A stretch of DNA of 64,000 nt from Oscillospiraceae bacterium. Lineage in GTDB: Bacteria > Bacillota > Clostridia > Oscillospirales > Oscillospiraceae. Below are positions 15,730-25,600 of this stretch, in pieces; within the stretch, counting starts at the first letter, position 1, and each line of letters begins with the position of its first letter. The notes below the pieces were generated by a model. That model was not told where the DNA came from. It saw only the letters and a list, made by a program, of their open reading frames with translations, and ran no database searches. A program made the position numbers and the translations under genes. The stretch spans positions 124,001-188,000 of the forward strand of contig JAFTFT010000038.1 of the NCBI GenBank assembly GCA_017458335.1. The letters run 5' to 3'.

Positions 15730-15792
15730 GCGCAGAAACGCGCCGCTCTCTCAATTTTGTTTACCCTATATATTTATAAAGGAGATATCACC

Positions 15793-16479
15793 ATGGAAAA
15801 GAAACTCGTTTACACCGGAAAGACCAAGAACGTTTATGCCCTGGACAACGGCAACTATCTGCTGAAGTTCAAGGACGACTGCACCGGCAAAGACGGCGTG
15901 TTTGACCCCGGCGAGAATTCCGTCGGTCTCACCATCGACGGCGTCGGCGATGTGAACCTGCGTATGTCCATTTACTTCTTTGAGAAGATCAATGCCGCCG
16001 GCATCCGTACCCATTTTGTCAGCGCCGATCTGAACGAGACCACCATGGAAGTTCTCCCCGCGAAGGTATTCGGCAAGGGTCTCGAAGTGATCTGCCGTCA
16101 CAAGGCCGTCGGCTCCTTCTTCCGCCGTTACAGCGATTATGTCGAAGAGGGCGCAGACCTGCCCGCCTACGTGGAAATGACCTTCAAGAACGATGAAAAG
16201 GGCGATCCCCTGGTCACGAAGGACGGTCTGATCGTTCTCGGCGTCATGACGGCCGAGCAGTATGACACCATCAAGGACATGACCCAGAAGATCACCCAGA
16301 TTGTCGCCGACGAGATGAAGGCCCGCGGCCTGGTGCTCTACGACATCAAGTTCGAGTACGGTTATGACGCCGACGGCCAGGTCATGCTGATCGATGAGAT
16401 TGCCTCCGGCAACATGCGCGTCTACAAGGACGGTCAGTACATCGACCCGATGACGCTCTCCGAGCTTTTCTTCGCCTGA
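15793..16479 (+). CDS. purC: SAICAR synthetase
   Basis: Couples CAIR with aspartate using ATP to give SAICAR. It has 228 residues. ATG 15793 follows AAAGGAG; the frame opens earlier at 15757 without a site. The N-terminal Y-T-G-K-T-K-N-V-Y and K-F-K-D-D ATP-binding strand, E-V-I-C-R, and [11 protein letters not shown] near the end (normally D-E-I-S-P-D-x-x-R) are visible. The stop overlaps the purF start by one base in TGATG. Confidence 0.94.
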   Translation: MEKKLVYTGKTKNVYALDNGNYLLKFKDDCTGKDGVFDPGENSVGLTIDGVGDVNLRMSIYFFEKINAAGIRTHFVSADLNETTMEVLPAKVFGKGLEVICRHKAVGSFFRRYSDYVEEGADLPAYVEMTFKNDEKGDPLVTKDGLIVLGVMTAEQYDTIKDMTQKITQIVADEMKARGLVLYDIKFEYGYDADGQVMLIDEIASGNMRVYKDGQYIDPMTLSELFFA

Positions 16480-17906
16480 TGGGCGGTTTTTTCGGAGCGG
16501 TATCCAGACGCGACGTCGTTCTTGACGTCTTCTTCGGTACCGACTATCACAGCCATCTCGGCACCCGCAACGCCGGTATGGCGATCTGGAGTCCGGAACA
16601 CGGATGCCAGCGGCAGATCCACTCCATCTCCAACACACCGTTCCGGACCAAGTTTGAAAAAGACCTGGCGGACTTCAAGGGCGGCTGCTGCGGCATCGGC
16701 TGCATCAGCGACTCCGACCCCCAGCCGCTTCTGGTACGGTCACATCTCGGGCTCTATGCCATCACCACCGTCGGTCAGATCAACAACGCCGAGCAGCTGG
16801 TGAACACCTACTTTTCCGATCACGGGCACCAGTTCATGGCCATGAGCTCCGGCAAGGTCAACTGCACCGAGCTGGTCGCCGCTCTGATCAACGAGCGCGA
16901 CAGCCTGGTGGAGGGGATTCAGCATATGCAGCGGGTCATCGACGGCTCGATGACGGTGCTGCTCATGACCGCCAACGGAGAGATCATCGCCGCGCGCGAC
17001 AAGGACGGGCGGCTTCCCGTTCTGATCGGGAAGAACGAAGACGGCCACTGCGTGAGCTTTGAATCCTTCGCGTTTCAGAAGCTGGGCTATACCAAGGCCT
17101 ATGAGCTCGGTCCCGCCGAGATCGTCCGGATCACCGCCGACGGGCTCGAAACACTTGCCCCGGCTGCGGAAAAGATGAAAATCTGCGCCTTCCTCTGGAG
17201 CTACTACGGCTATCCCAACTCCAACTACGAAGGCGTCAACGTCGAGGTCATGCGCTACCGCAACGGGGAGATCATGGCCCGTGACGAAATCGTCCATGGT
17301 CAGCTTCCGAAGGTCGACTATGTGGCCGGCGTTCCCGATTCCGGAATTCCGCACGCGATCGGTTATGCCAACCGCAGCGGGAAACCATTTGCCCGGCCCT
17401 TTGTCAAGTATACCCCCACCTGGCCCCGCTCCTTCATGCCGTCAAATCAGGATGTGCGTGATCAGGTCGCAAAGATGAAGCAGATCCCGGTTCCCGAGCT
17501 GATTGAGGGGAAAAAGCTGCTATTTGTCGATGACTCCATCGTACGCGGCACCCAGCTGCAGGGCACGGTTGACTTTCTCTATGAGTCGGGCGCCGCCGAG
17601 GTGCACATGCGCTCGGCCTGTCCGCCGATCATGTATGCCTGCAAGTATCTGAACTTCTCCCGGGGCAATTCGGACATGGATCTCCTTGCCCGCCGGACCA
17701 TCCAGGAGCTGGAAGGCGATGAAGGCCAGCAGCATCTGGATGAATACTCCGACTCGCACTCCGAACGCGGTCGGTGTCTGCGCAAGGCCATCAGCGAAAA
17801 GCTCGGCTTCGACTCTCTGGAGTATCAGTCTCTGGACGGCCTGCTCGAAGCCATCGGCATCGATCCGGAAAAAATCTGCACCTATTGCTGGAACGGCAAA
17901 GAATAA
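16479..17906 (+). CDS. purF: PurF-like amidophosphoribosyltransferase lacking the catalytic Cys
   Basis: Homologue of glutamine PRPP amidotransferase, which makes phosphoribosylamine; 475 residues. The protein begins M-G-G-F-F-G-A-V where active enzymes expose a Cys (C-G-I-F-G), so the Ntn-hydrolase nucleophile is missing. The rest of the glutaminase fold remains: Y-H-S-H-L-G-T-R near 23-30, and a G-Q-I-N-N block where G-N-L-x-N is usual. The PRPP loop F-V-D-D-S-I-V-R-G-T is intact. Cysteines expected for an Fe-S cluster are also kept: K-I-C-A-F, A-C-K-Y and C-T-Y-C at the C-terminus. It may use free ammonia or a partner glutaminase, or act as a regulatory paralogue. No second PurF is in the window. 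Confidence 0.85.
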   Translation: MGGFFGAVSRRDVVLDVFFGTDYHSHLGTRNAGMAIWSPEHGCQRQIHSISNTPFRTKFEKDLADFKGGCCGIGCISDSDPQPLLVRSHLGLYAITTVGQINNAEQLVNTYFSDHGHQFMAMSSGKVNCTELVAALINERDSLVEGIQHMQRVIDGSMTVLLMTANGEIIAARDKDGRLPVLIGKNEDGHCVSFESFAFQKLGYTKAYELGPAEIVRITADGLETLAPAAEKMKICAFLWSYYGYPNSNYEGVNVEVMRYRNGEIMARDEIVHGQLPKVDYVAGVPDSGIPHAIGYANRSGKPFARPFVKYTPTWPRSFMPSNQDVRDQVAKMKQIPVPELIEGKKLLFVDDSIVRGTQLQGTVDFLYESGAAEVHMRSACPPIMYACKYLNFSRGNSDMDLLARRTIQELEGDEGQQHLDEYSDSHSERGRCLRKAISEKLGFDSLEYQSLDGLLEAIGIDPEKICTYCWNGKE

Positions 17907-17930
17907 TTCCCCGTATGGAGATTTGATGAC

Positions 17931-18956
17931 ATGAATAATTCTCACTCCGCATCCTACGCCGCAGCCGGCGTCAACATCGAGGCCGGCTATGAGGGCGTCC
18001 GTCTGATGAAGCAGCATGTTCAGCGCACTTTCATTCCCGGTGTTGTCTCGGACATCGGCGGCTTCGGCGGCCTCTTCCGTCCGGAACTTACCGGCATGAA
18101 GACGCCCGTTCTCGTTTCCGGGACGGACGGCGTCGGCACCAAGCAGCGCATCGCCCAACTGATGGGGATCCACAATACCGTCGGCATCGACTGTGTCGCC
18201 ATGTGTGTCAACGACATCGTCTGCTGCGGTGCGAAGCCTCTGTTTTTCCTCGATTACATCGCCATCGGCAGAAACGAGCCCGAAAAGGTCGCCTCCCTGG
18301 TCTCGGGCGTCGCGGAAGGCTGCGTTCAGGCCGGCTGTGCCCTGATCGGCGGCGAAACCGCGGAGCACCCCGGTACCATGCAGCCGGAGGACTATGACCT
18401 GGCCGGCTTTTCGGTCGGCATCGTCGATCAGGAAAAAATCATCCGGAAAGATTCGGTGCAGGCAGGCGATGTGATTCTCGGTCTGCCCTCCAGCGGGATC
18501 CATTCCAACGGCTATTCCCTTGTCCGAAAGGTCTTCGATGTGGAACATGCTTCTCTGGAAACTCATGTGGACGAGCTTGGCACAACGCTCGGGGAAGCGC
18601 TGCTGACGCCCACCAGGATCTATGTCCTGCCGGTTCTTGCCGCGCTTGAAACCGGCGGCGTACACGGCGTCAGCCACATCACCGGCGGCGGATTTTACGA
18701 GAACATCCCCCGCTGCCTCCCCGAGGGCTTTCAGGCGAAGATCGAAAAGGCCGCCATCCCCGTTCTCCCGATCTTCAAGATGATTCAGGAGCGCGGCGGC
18801 ATTCCCGAGCGCGACATGTTCAACACCTTCAACATGGGCATCGGCATGAGCCTTGTGGTCGCCCCCGATCAGGTCGACACGGTCAGACGCATCCTGCCCG
18901 ATGCAATTGTAATCGGTGAGATTGACCGCGGCGAAGACGCGATCTCGATCGAATGA
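17931..18956 (+). CDS. purM: Phosphoribosylformylglycinamidine cyclo-ligase (AIR synthetase)
   Basis: Closes the imidazole ring, converting FGAM to AIR with ATP. It has 341 residues. S-Y-A-A-A-G-V-N-I-E-A-G at the N-terminus, the S-G-T-D-G-V-G-T-K signature (about 63-71), G-G-E-T-A-E-H-P-G-T-M, and H-I-T-G-G-G-F-Y-E-N-I are the standard blocks. It follows purF by 24 bases and precedes purN by 10, so it is inside the operon. Confidence 0.96.
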   Translation: MNNSHSASYAAAGVNIEAGYEGVRLMKQHVQRTFIPGVVSDIGGFGGLFRPELTGMKTPVLVSGTDGVGTKQRIAQLMGIHNTVGIDCVAMCVNDIVCCGAKPLFFLDYIAIGRNEPEKVASLVSGVAEGCVQAGCALIGGETAEHPGTMQPEDYDLAGFSVGIVDQEKIIRKDSVQAGDVILGLPSSGIHSNGYSLVRKVFDVEHASLETHVDELGTTLGEALLTPTRIYVLPVLAALETGGVHGVSHITGGGFYENIPRCLPEGFQAKIEKAAIPVLPIFKMIQERGGIPERDMFNTFNMGIGMSLVVAPDQVDTVRRILPDAIVIGEIDRGEDAISIE

Positions 18957-18966
18957 GGAAGATCCG

Positions 18967-19554
18967 ATGACGGAAAAAGCAAGAATTGCCGTACTGGTCT
19001 CCGGCGGCGGCACCAATCTTCAGGCGCTTCTGGATGCGCAGCAGAGCGGCATTCTTCACAGCGGTGAGATCGTTCTGGTCGTGTCCAACAATTCCAAAGC
19101 CTACGCGCTGGAACGCGCGGCCAAAGCCGGCGTCGAAACCGCCGTGCGGAAAGGCCCGGCCTTTGAAGACGAGCTTCGTGCTCTCCTGCAGCAGTATCGG
19201 ATCGATCTCATCATTCTCGCCGGTTTCATGCGGATTCTCAGCGAAAGCTTCACTTCCGAATGGCCGAACCGGATCCTGAACGTACACCCCTCCCTGATTC
19301 CGGCCTTCTGCGGCAAGGGCTACTACGGTCTGCGCGTGCATGAAGAGGCCCTGCGCCGCGGTGTCAAGGTCACCGGCGCCACGGTTCATTTTGTCAACGA
19401 AATCCCCGACGGCGGAGAGATCATTCTTCAGAAAGCCGTCGATGTTCTCCCCGGCGACACCCCCGAGCAGCTCCAGCGCAGAGTCATGGAGCAGGCGGAA
19501 TGGATTCTTCTGCCGCAGGCGGCAGAACTTGTATCGAAAGGAGTTAAAGCATGA
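18967..19554 (+). CDS. purN: Phosphoribosylglycinamide formyltransferase
   Basis: Transfers a formyl group from 10-formyl-THF to GAR. It has 195 residues. ATG 18967 after GAGGAAGAT is chosen; the open frame starts earlier inside purM. L-V-S-G-G-G-T-N-L-Q-A-L binds the phosphate. The catalytic Asn-His pair is seen in N-V-H-P-S-L-I-P-A-F and the Asp in G-G-E-I-I-L-Q following V-N-E-I-P-D. It overlaps purO by four bases. Confidence 0.95.
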   Translation: MTEKARIAVLVSGGGTNLQALLDAQQSGILHSGEIVLVVSNNSKAYALERAAKAGVETAVRKGPAFEDELRALLQQYRIDLIILAGFMRILSESFTSEWPNRILNVHPSLIPAFCGKGYYGLRVHEEALRRGVKVTGATVHFVNEIPDGGEIILQKAVDVLPGDTPEQLQRRVMEQAEWILLPQAAELVSKGVKA

Positions 19555-20183
19555 CCGATTTTCTGGACTTTCTGAGAAACAATTCCTATCCCGGCCGCGG
19601 CATCGCCGTCGGAAAGAATCGTGTATACTATTTCATCATGGGCCGCAGCGAAAACAGCCGCAACCGCATCTTCGTCGAGACGGAGGACGGAATCCGGACG
19701 GAAGCGTTTGACGCCGCGAAGTGTTCAGACCCCAGCCTGATCATCTATCATCCGGTACGGCAGAGCGGCGGCGACCTCATTGTCACCAACGGGGATCAGA
19801 CCGATACCATCCGGGACATGGGCGATTTCCGTGCCGCGCTCATGACAAGAGAGTTTGAGCCGGACGCGCCGAACAACACCCCACGCATCTCTGCCGTTCT
19901 ACATGATAACGGAAGCTTTGAGCTCTCGATCCTCAAATGCGTTGACGGGCGCTGCCTCCGCGAGTTCTTCTGCTATGAAGGCTGTGACGAGGGCAAGGGC
20001 TTCTTCCTCAGCACCTATGAGGGTCCCGGCTCTCCCCTTCCCAGCTTCAAGGGCGAGCCCATGGAGATCGACATGCCCGAACCGGAAGCCGTCTGGGCCG
20101 CGCTGAACGAGGATAACAAGGTTTCTCTCTATACCAACGTCTGCGGCGAGGTCAAACTCTTCAATAAACATCTGGGGGATTGA
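19551..20183 (+). CDS. purO: IMP cyclohydrolase of the PurO type
   Basis: A stand-alone enzyme that closes FAICAR to IMP, related to archaeal PurO and not to the N-terminal half of PurH. It has 210 residues. Family-like blocks are N-S-Y-P-G-R-G-I-A-V-G, Y-Y-F-I-M-G-R-S-E-N-S-R-N-R near the start, D-P-S-L-I-I-Y-H-P-V-R, and T-P-R-I-S-A-V. ATG 19551 has AAAGGAG upstream. It sits directly before the lone AICAR formyltransferase gene, so the two PurH activities are split across neighbours. Confidence 0.9.
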   Translation: MTDFLDFLRNNSYPGRGIAVGKNRVYYFIMGRSENSRNRIFVETEDGIRTEAFDAAKCSDPSLIIYHPVRQSGGDLIVTNGDQTDTIRDMGDFRAALMTREFEPDAPNNTPRISAVLHDNGSFELSILKCVDGRCLREFFCYEGCDEGKGFFLSTYEGPGSPLPSFKGEPMEIDMPEPEAVWAALNEDNKVSLYTNVCGEVKLFNKHLGD

Positions 20184-20186
20184 GCG

Positions 20187-21365
20187 ATGAAACAATTTGA
20201 ACTGAAATACGGCTGCAACCCGAATCAGAAACCGGCCAGCATCTACATGAAGGACGGATCCGAGCTCCCTGTCACGGTGCTCAACGGCCGTCCCGGATAC
20301 ATCAACTTTCTGGATGCCCTGAATTCCTGGCAGCTCGTCAAGGAGCTGAAAGAGGCCACCGGACTGCCCAGCGCGGCCAGTTTCAAGCACGTCTCGCCCG
20401 CCGGCGCGGCGGTGGGCCTGCCCCTGAGCGATGTGGACCGCCAGATCTACTTTGTCGCGCCGGATGCCGAGCTCTCGCCCATCGCCTGCGCGTATATCCG
20501 CGCCCGCGGTGCCGACCGCCTGTGCTCCTACGGCGACTGGGCCGCGCTGAGCGATCCCTGTGACGCCGCCACGGCGCTCTACCTGAAGGAAGAGGTCTCC
20601 GACGGCATCATCGCCCCGGCCTACACCGAGGAAGCCCTGGAGATTCTGAAAACCAAGAAGAAGGGCAACTACAACGTCGTACAGATCGATCCGGACTATG
20701 TGCCCGCCCTGCAGGAATGCAAGGATGTCTTCGGCGTCACCTTTGAACAGGGACACAACAATTTCCGCATCGACGCCTCCCTGCTGCAGAACATCGTCAC
20801 GAAGAACAAAGAGCTCACCGAGGCCGCTGTACGGGATATGATCGTCGCGCTCATCACCCTTAAGTACACCCAGTCCAACTCCGTCTGCTACGTTAAGGAC
20901 GGTCAGGCCATCGGCGTCGGCGCCGGCCAGCAGAGCCGCATCCACTGCACCCGTCTCGCCGGGCAGAAAGCGGACAACTGGCTCCTCCGCCAGCATCCAA
21001 AGGTCCTCGGCCTGCAGTTTGTGGACGGCATCCGCCGCCCGGACCGCGACAACGCCATCGATGTGTATCTCTCCGACGAGTACGAAGACGTCCTCGCCGA
21101 CGGCGTATGGCAGACCCGCTTTAAAGTCCGCCCCGAGGTCCTCACGCTCGTGGAGAAGAAGACCTGGATCGCAACCCAGAGCGGCGTGACCTGCGGCTCC
21201 GACGCGTTCTTCCCCTTCGGCGACAACGTCGAACGCGCTCACAAGTCCGGCGTCCAGTACATCGCCGAGCCGGGTGGTTCGATCCGCGACGACAACGTGA
21301 TCGAGACGGCGGACAAGTACGGCATGGTCATGGCCTTTACCGGCATGAGGCTGTTCCATCATTGA
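20187..21365 (+). CDS. AICAR formyltransferase (PurH C-terminal domain only)
   Basis: Formylates AICAR to FAICAR using 10-formyl-THF. It has 392 residues and no N-terminal cyclohydrolase domain, which full PurH (about 510-530 residues) would have. The K-H-V-S-P-A-G-A-A-V-G block with the catalytic Lys-His is at about residues 67-77. T-Q-S-N-S-V-C-Y and G-A-G-Q-Q-S-R-I-H follow, and G-G-S-I-R-D-D-N-V-I lies near the end. It starts three bases after purO. Together they replace a bifunctional PurH. Confidence 0.92.
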   Translation: MKQFELKYGCNPNQKPASIYMKDGSELPVTVLNGRPGYINFLDALNSWQLVKELKEATGLPSAASFKHVSPAGAAVGLPLSDVDRQIYFVAPDAELSPIACAYIRARGADRLCSYGDWAALSDPCDAATALYLKEEVSDGIIAPAYTEEALEILKTKKKGNYNVVQIDPDYVPALQECKDVFGVTFEQGHNNFRIDASLLQNIVTKNKELTEAAVRDMIVALITLKYTQSNSVCYVKDGQAIGVGAGQQSRIHCTRLAGQKADNWLLRQHPKVLGLQFVDGIRRPDRDNAIDVYLSDEYEDVLADGVWQTRFKVRPEVLTLVEKKTWIATQSGVTCGSDAFFPFGDNVERAHKSGVQYIAEPGGSIRDDNVIETADKYGMVMAFTGMRLFHH

Positions 21366-21408
21366 TGTCCCAGACTCATCTTAACTGCAGAGAAGGAATC
21401 GTAGACTT

Positions 21409-22680
21409 ATGAAAGTACTGGTTGTGGGCGGCGGAGGCCGCGAGCATACCGTCATCCGGAAATTAAAGGAAAATCCCGAAATCACGCAGATCTACGCCCT
21501 GCCCGGCAACGGCGGCATGGCGCAGGATGCCGAATGCGTGCCGATCGGCGCCAAGGATATCGCGTCCATTGTCACCTTTGCCGTATCCAACGAAGTTGAC
21601 TATGCCGTGGTGACGCCGGACGATCCCCTGGTTCTGGGCTGTGTCGACGCGCTGGAAGACGCCGGGGTCCCTTGTTTCGGTCCCCGCAGCGAGGCGGCGA
21701 TCATTGAAGGCAGCAAGGTCTTCTCCAAGAACCTCATGAAGAAATACGGCATTCCGACGGCGCGCTATGAGGTCTTCACCGATATGCAGGAGGCTCTGCG
21801 CTATCTGGAAACCGCCCCCGTCCCCACCGTAATCAAGGCCGACGGGCTTGCCCTCGGCAAGGGCGTCATCATCGCCCAGACCCGGGACGAGGCTTTCCAG
21901 GCCGTGCGGGAGATGATGCAGGACAAAAAGTTCGGTCACAGCGGCGATCAGATCGTGATCGAAGAATACCTCGAAGGTCCCGAAGTCTCGGTGCTCTCTT
22001 TCACCGATGGAAAAACCATCGTCCCGATGGTCTCCAGCATGGACCACAAGCGCGCCGGAGACAACGACACCGGTCTCAACACCGGCGGCATGGGCACCGT
22101 CGCGCCGAATCCGTATTACACCCCGGAAGTCGCGGCAAGATGCACGGAAGAGATCTTCCTGCCGACGATTCGCGCCATGAATGCCGAGGGCCGCAGGTTC
22201 AAAGGCTGCCTCTACTTCGGGCTGATGATCACCAAAGACGGCCCGAAGGTCATTGAATACAACTGCCGCTTCGGCGATCCGGAGACCCAGGTGGTGCTTC
22301 CGCTTCTGGAGAGCGACCTCTTCACCATCATGCGGGCCGTTACCGAGGAAAAGCTCAGCGAGGTCGAAGTGAAGTTTTCCAGGAAGAACGCCTGCTGCGT
22401 CATTCTTGCATCAGAGGGCTATCCCGAGCACTATGAAAAAGGCTTCCCGCTGGAGATTCCGGAATCCGTCCGGGAACAGGTCTATGTCGCCGGTGCCGCC
22501 CTGAAGGACGGTCAGCTGGTTACCAGCGGCGGCCGCGTCGTCGGCTGCACCGCAGTGGCGGACACGCTGGAGGATGCGATCCGCGATGCGTATGCCCTTG
22601 CCTCTCAGGTTCACTTTGAAAATGCCTATTGCCGCAAAGACATCGGACAGCGCGCCCTGCGTGCTGTGAAGGGAGTATAA
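21409..22680 (+). CDS. purD: Phosphoribosylamine-glycine ligase
   Basis: ATP-grasp enzyme that joins glycine to phosphoribosylamine; 423 residues. G-G-G-G-R-E-H at the N-terminus binds the substrate. I-K-A-D-G-L-A-L-G-K-G-V marks the ATP-grasp domain (about 142-153), and M-D-H-K-R, N-T-G-G-M-G-T-V-A-P-N-P and E-Y-N-C-R-F-G-D-P-E-T-Q follow. It is 43 bases after the formyltransferase and 1 base before purL. Confidence 0.96.
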   Translation: MKVLVVGGGGREHTVIRKLKENPEITQIYALPGNGGMAQDAECVPIGAKDIASIVTFAVSNEVDYAVVTPDDPLVLGCVDALEDAGVPCFGPRSEAAIIEGSKVFSKNLMKKYGIPTARYEVFTDMQEALRYLETAPVPTVIKADGLALGKGVIIAQTRDEAFQAVREMMQDKKFGHSGDQIVIEEYLEGPEVSVLSFTDGKTIVPMVSSMDHKRAGDNDTGLNTGGMGTVAPNPYYTPEVAARCTEEIFLPTIRAMNAEGRRFKGCLYFGLMITKDGPKVIEYNCRFGDPETQVVLPLLESDLFTIMRAVTEEKLSEVEVKFSRKNACCVILASEGYPEHYEKGFPLEIPESVREQVYVAGAALKDGQLVTSGGRVVGCTAVADTLEDAIRDAYALASQVHFENAYCRKDIGQRALRAVKGV

Positions 22681-22681
22681 C

Positions 22682-25600
22682 GTGGTTTATCGTATATTTG
22701 TCGAGAAGAAACCCGGTCTGGACAACGAAGCGCAGGCTCTGCTGAATGAAGCACGGAGTCTTCTCGGCATTCAGGGCCTCACAAAGGTGCGCCTGCTGAA
22801 TCGCTATGACGCAGAAGAGATTTCCGAAGAGCTGTTCCGCTATGCCGTCAGAACCGTTTTTTCAGAACCCCAGCTGGACCTGGTAAGCGACGAGGCCGAT
22901 CTCGGCGACGCGACGGTCTTTGCCGTAGAGTATCTCCCCGGCCAGTTCGATCAGCGTGCAGACTCCGCGGCCCAGTGCATCCAGATTCTCTCCCAGGGTG
23001 AACGGCCCCTCGTCCGTTCTGCCAGGGTCTATGCGCTGTACGGAACGCTCACGGATGCAGAGATCGCCGATATCAAAAAATATGTCATCAACCCGGTGGA
23101 AGCCCGTGAAGCCGCGCTGGAAAAACCGGAAACCCTTCGGATCCGGTATGAGATTCCCACCGAAGTCGTGACGCTGGACGGCTTCTGCGAGCTGGACCGC
23201 CCTGCACTGGAAGAGTTTGTCCGCAGCTACGGCCTTGCCATGGATGCAGACGACATCGCCTTCTGTCAGAAGTATTTCCGTGAGGAGGAGAAGCGTGATC
23301 CCACCATCACGGAGGTCCGTGTTCTGGACACCTACTGGTCCGACCACTGCCGCCACACGACTTTCAACACCATCATCGACAGCGTTCGTTTCGAGGATGT
23401 GCTCCTGGAGAAGGCCTGGCAGGACTACCTGGACACCCGTAAATCTCTGAACCGCACAAAGCCGATCTGCCTGATGGATCTGGCAACGGTCGCCGTCAAA
23501 GCGCTGAAGAAAGCCGGAAAGCTTCCCAAGCTGGATGAATCGGAAGAGATCAACGCCTGCACCGTCAAGATCGAAGTTGAGGCGGACGGAGTCCGGGAGC
23601 CCTGGCTCCTTCTCTTCAAGAACGAAACCCACAACCATCCGACCGAAATCGAGCCCTTCGGCGGCGCCGCCACCTGCATCGGCGGTGCGATCCGTGACCC
23701 GCTCTCGGGCCGCTCCTATGTTTACGGCGCCATGCGTGTCACAGGAGCCGCTGATCCCCTGAAGCCTGTTTCCGAGACCCTGCCCGGGAAGCTTCCCCAG
23801 CGCAAGCTGGTCACGACCGCCGCGGCCGGCTATTCGTCCTACGGCAACCAGATCGGTCTGGCTACGGGAATCGTTGACGAGCTCTATCATCCGGGTTACG
23901 CCGCCAAGCGCATGGAGATCGGTGCCGTCATCGCCGCCGCTCCCCAGGAGAATGTCCGCAGAGAGCGTCCGGCGCCCGGCGACATGGTGATCCTTCTCGG
24001 CGGAAGAACCGGCCGCGACGGCATCGGCGGCGCCACCGGCTCCAGCAAGGCCCACAACACCCAGTCGGTGGAGACCTGCGGCGCGGAGGTTCAGAAAGGC
24101 AACGCCCCCGAGGAGCGCAAGCTCCAGCGCCTCTTCCGCAATCCCACCGCCTCCAGAATGATCAAGCGCTGCAACGACTTCGGTGCCGGCGGCGTTTCCG
24201 TCGCCATCGGTGAACTGGCGGACGGGCTCTGCATCAACCTCAACGCCGTCCCTAAGAAATATGAGGGTCTGGACGGTACGGAGCTCGCCATCAGCGAGAG
24301 CCAGGAGCGGATGGCCGTCGTGGTGGAGCCGCAGGACGCGGAAGCGTTTCTCGCCCTTGCCGCGAAAGAAAACCTCGAGGCGGTCCCCGTTGCCGTCGTC
24401 CAGGCGGAGCCACGGCTCGTCATGGAGTGGAACGGAAAACGCATCGTCGATCTCTCCCGTGCATTTCTGGACACCAACGGTGCCGAGAAGCACATTGACG
24501 CCGTCGCCGCAAAGCCGCAGGCCTGGGTAAAGCCGGTTTCCGGCAGCTTCGGCACGCTCCTCCGGGAAACTGCGTCCGATCTCAACTGCTGTTCCAAGCG
24601 CGGCCTCAGTGAGCGCTTTGACTCCACCATCGGTGCCGGCACGGTGCTCATGCCCTTCGGCGGCAGGAACCAGCTGACCCCGATCCAGGCCATGGTTCAG
24701 AAGATTTCCATGGAGCAGAAGCACACCGACGACTGTTCCTTCATGTCCTGGGGCTACAACCCCTTCATCACGGAGAAGAGCCCGTATCACGGCGCTTACC
24801 TCGCCGTCGTCGAGTCCGTCTGCAAACTGGTTGCCACCGGTGCGGCCTTCCGGGACGTTTATCTGAGCTTCCAGGAGTACTTTGAACGTCTCGGCAGAAA
24901 CAGCGGCAGCTGGGGAAAGCCCCTGTCCGCCCTGCTCGGTGCCTTTGAGGCCCAGATGGGCCTAGGCATCGGCGCCATCGGCGGCAAGGACTCCATGAGC
25001 GGCTCCTTTGAACAGCTGCATGTTCCGCCTACGCTGGTCTCCTTTGCGGTCACCACCGGCAAGACCGGTGACGTTGTGACGAACGAGTTCAAGCAGGCCG
25101 GAAACAGGGTCGTCCGTCTCGCGCCCGAAACGGGTTCTGACGACCTCCCGACCGCAGATTCCCTGATCCGTCTCTTCGCCCGGGTTACCGAGCTTCTTCG
25201 CAGCGGGAAGGCGGTTGCCTGCTATACCCCCGGGATCGGCGGCATTGCGGAAGCCGTCATGAAGATGGCCTTTGGCAACGGTTTCGGCTTCCGTTTTGCG
25301 GACGAGCTGGATGTGACGAGGCTCTTCGGCTATGACTACGGCGCTTTCCTGCTGGAAGTCACCGAGGATCTCCCCGACGCAGAATGCATCGGAAGCGTCA
25401 CCGACGACGGCGCGTTCCGCCTCGGTGAGGACAGCGTCGGATCAGATGAGCTTCTGGCGCTGTACGAAGGGAAACTTGAGCCGGTCTACGCCTGCAACAT
25501 TCCGCAGAGTTCGGGCGCAATGGAGACCTTCTCCTATGCCGCACAGACAAGGGTCTCGCCCGCGGTCCGGACGGCAAAGCCCCGCGTGCTGATTCCCGCC

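Noticed and set aside
22862..24790. A 642-codon open frame antisense to purL
   Set aside because: It mirrors the codon-biased purL frame, gives low-complexity Gly/Asp/Val-rich protein without motifs, and lacks a ribosome site. Similar long antisense frames cover purF/purM, purO/AICAR formyltransferase and recG.
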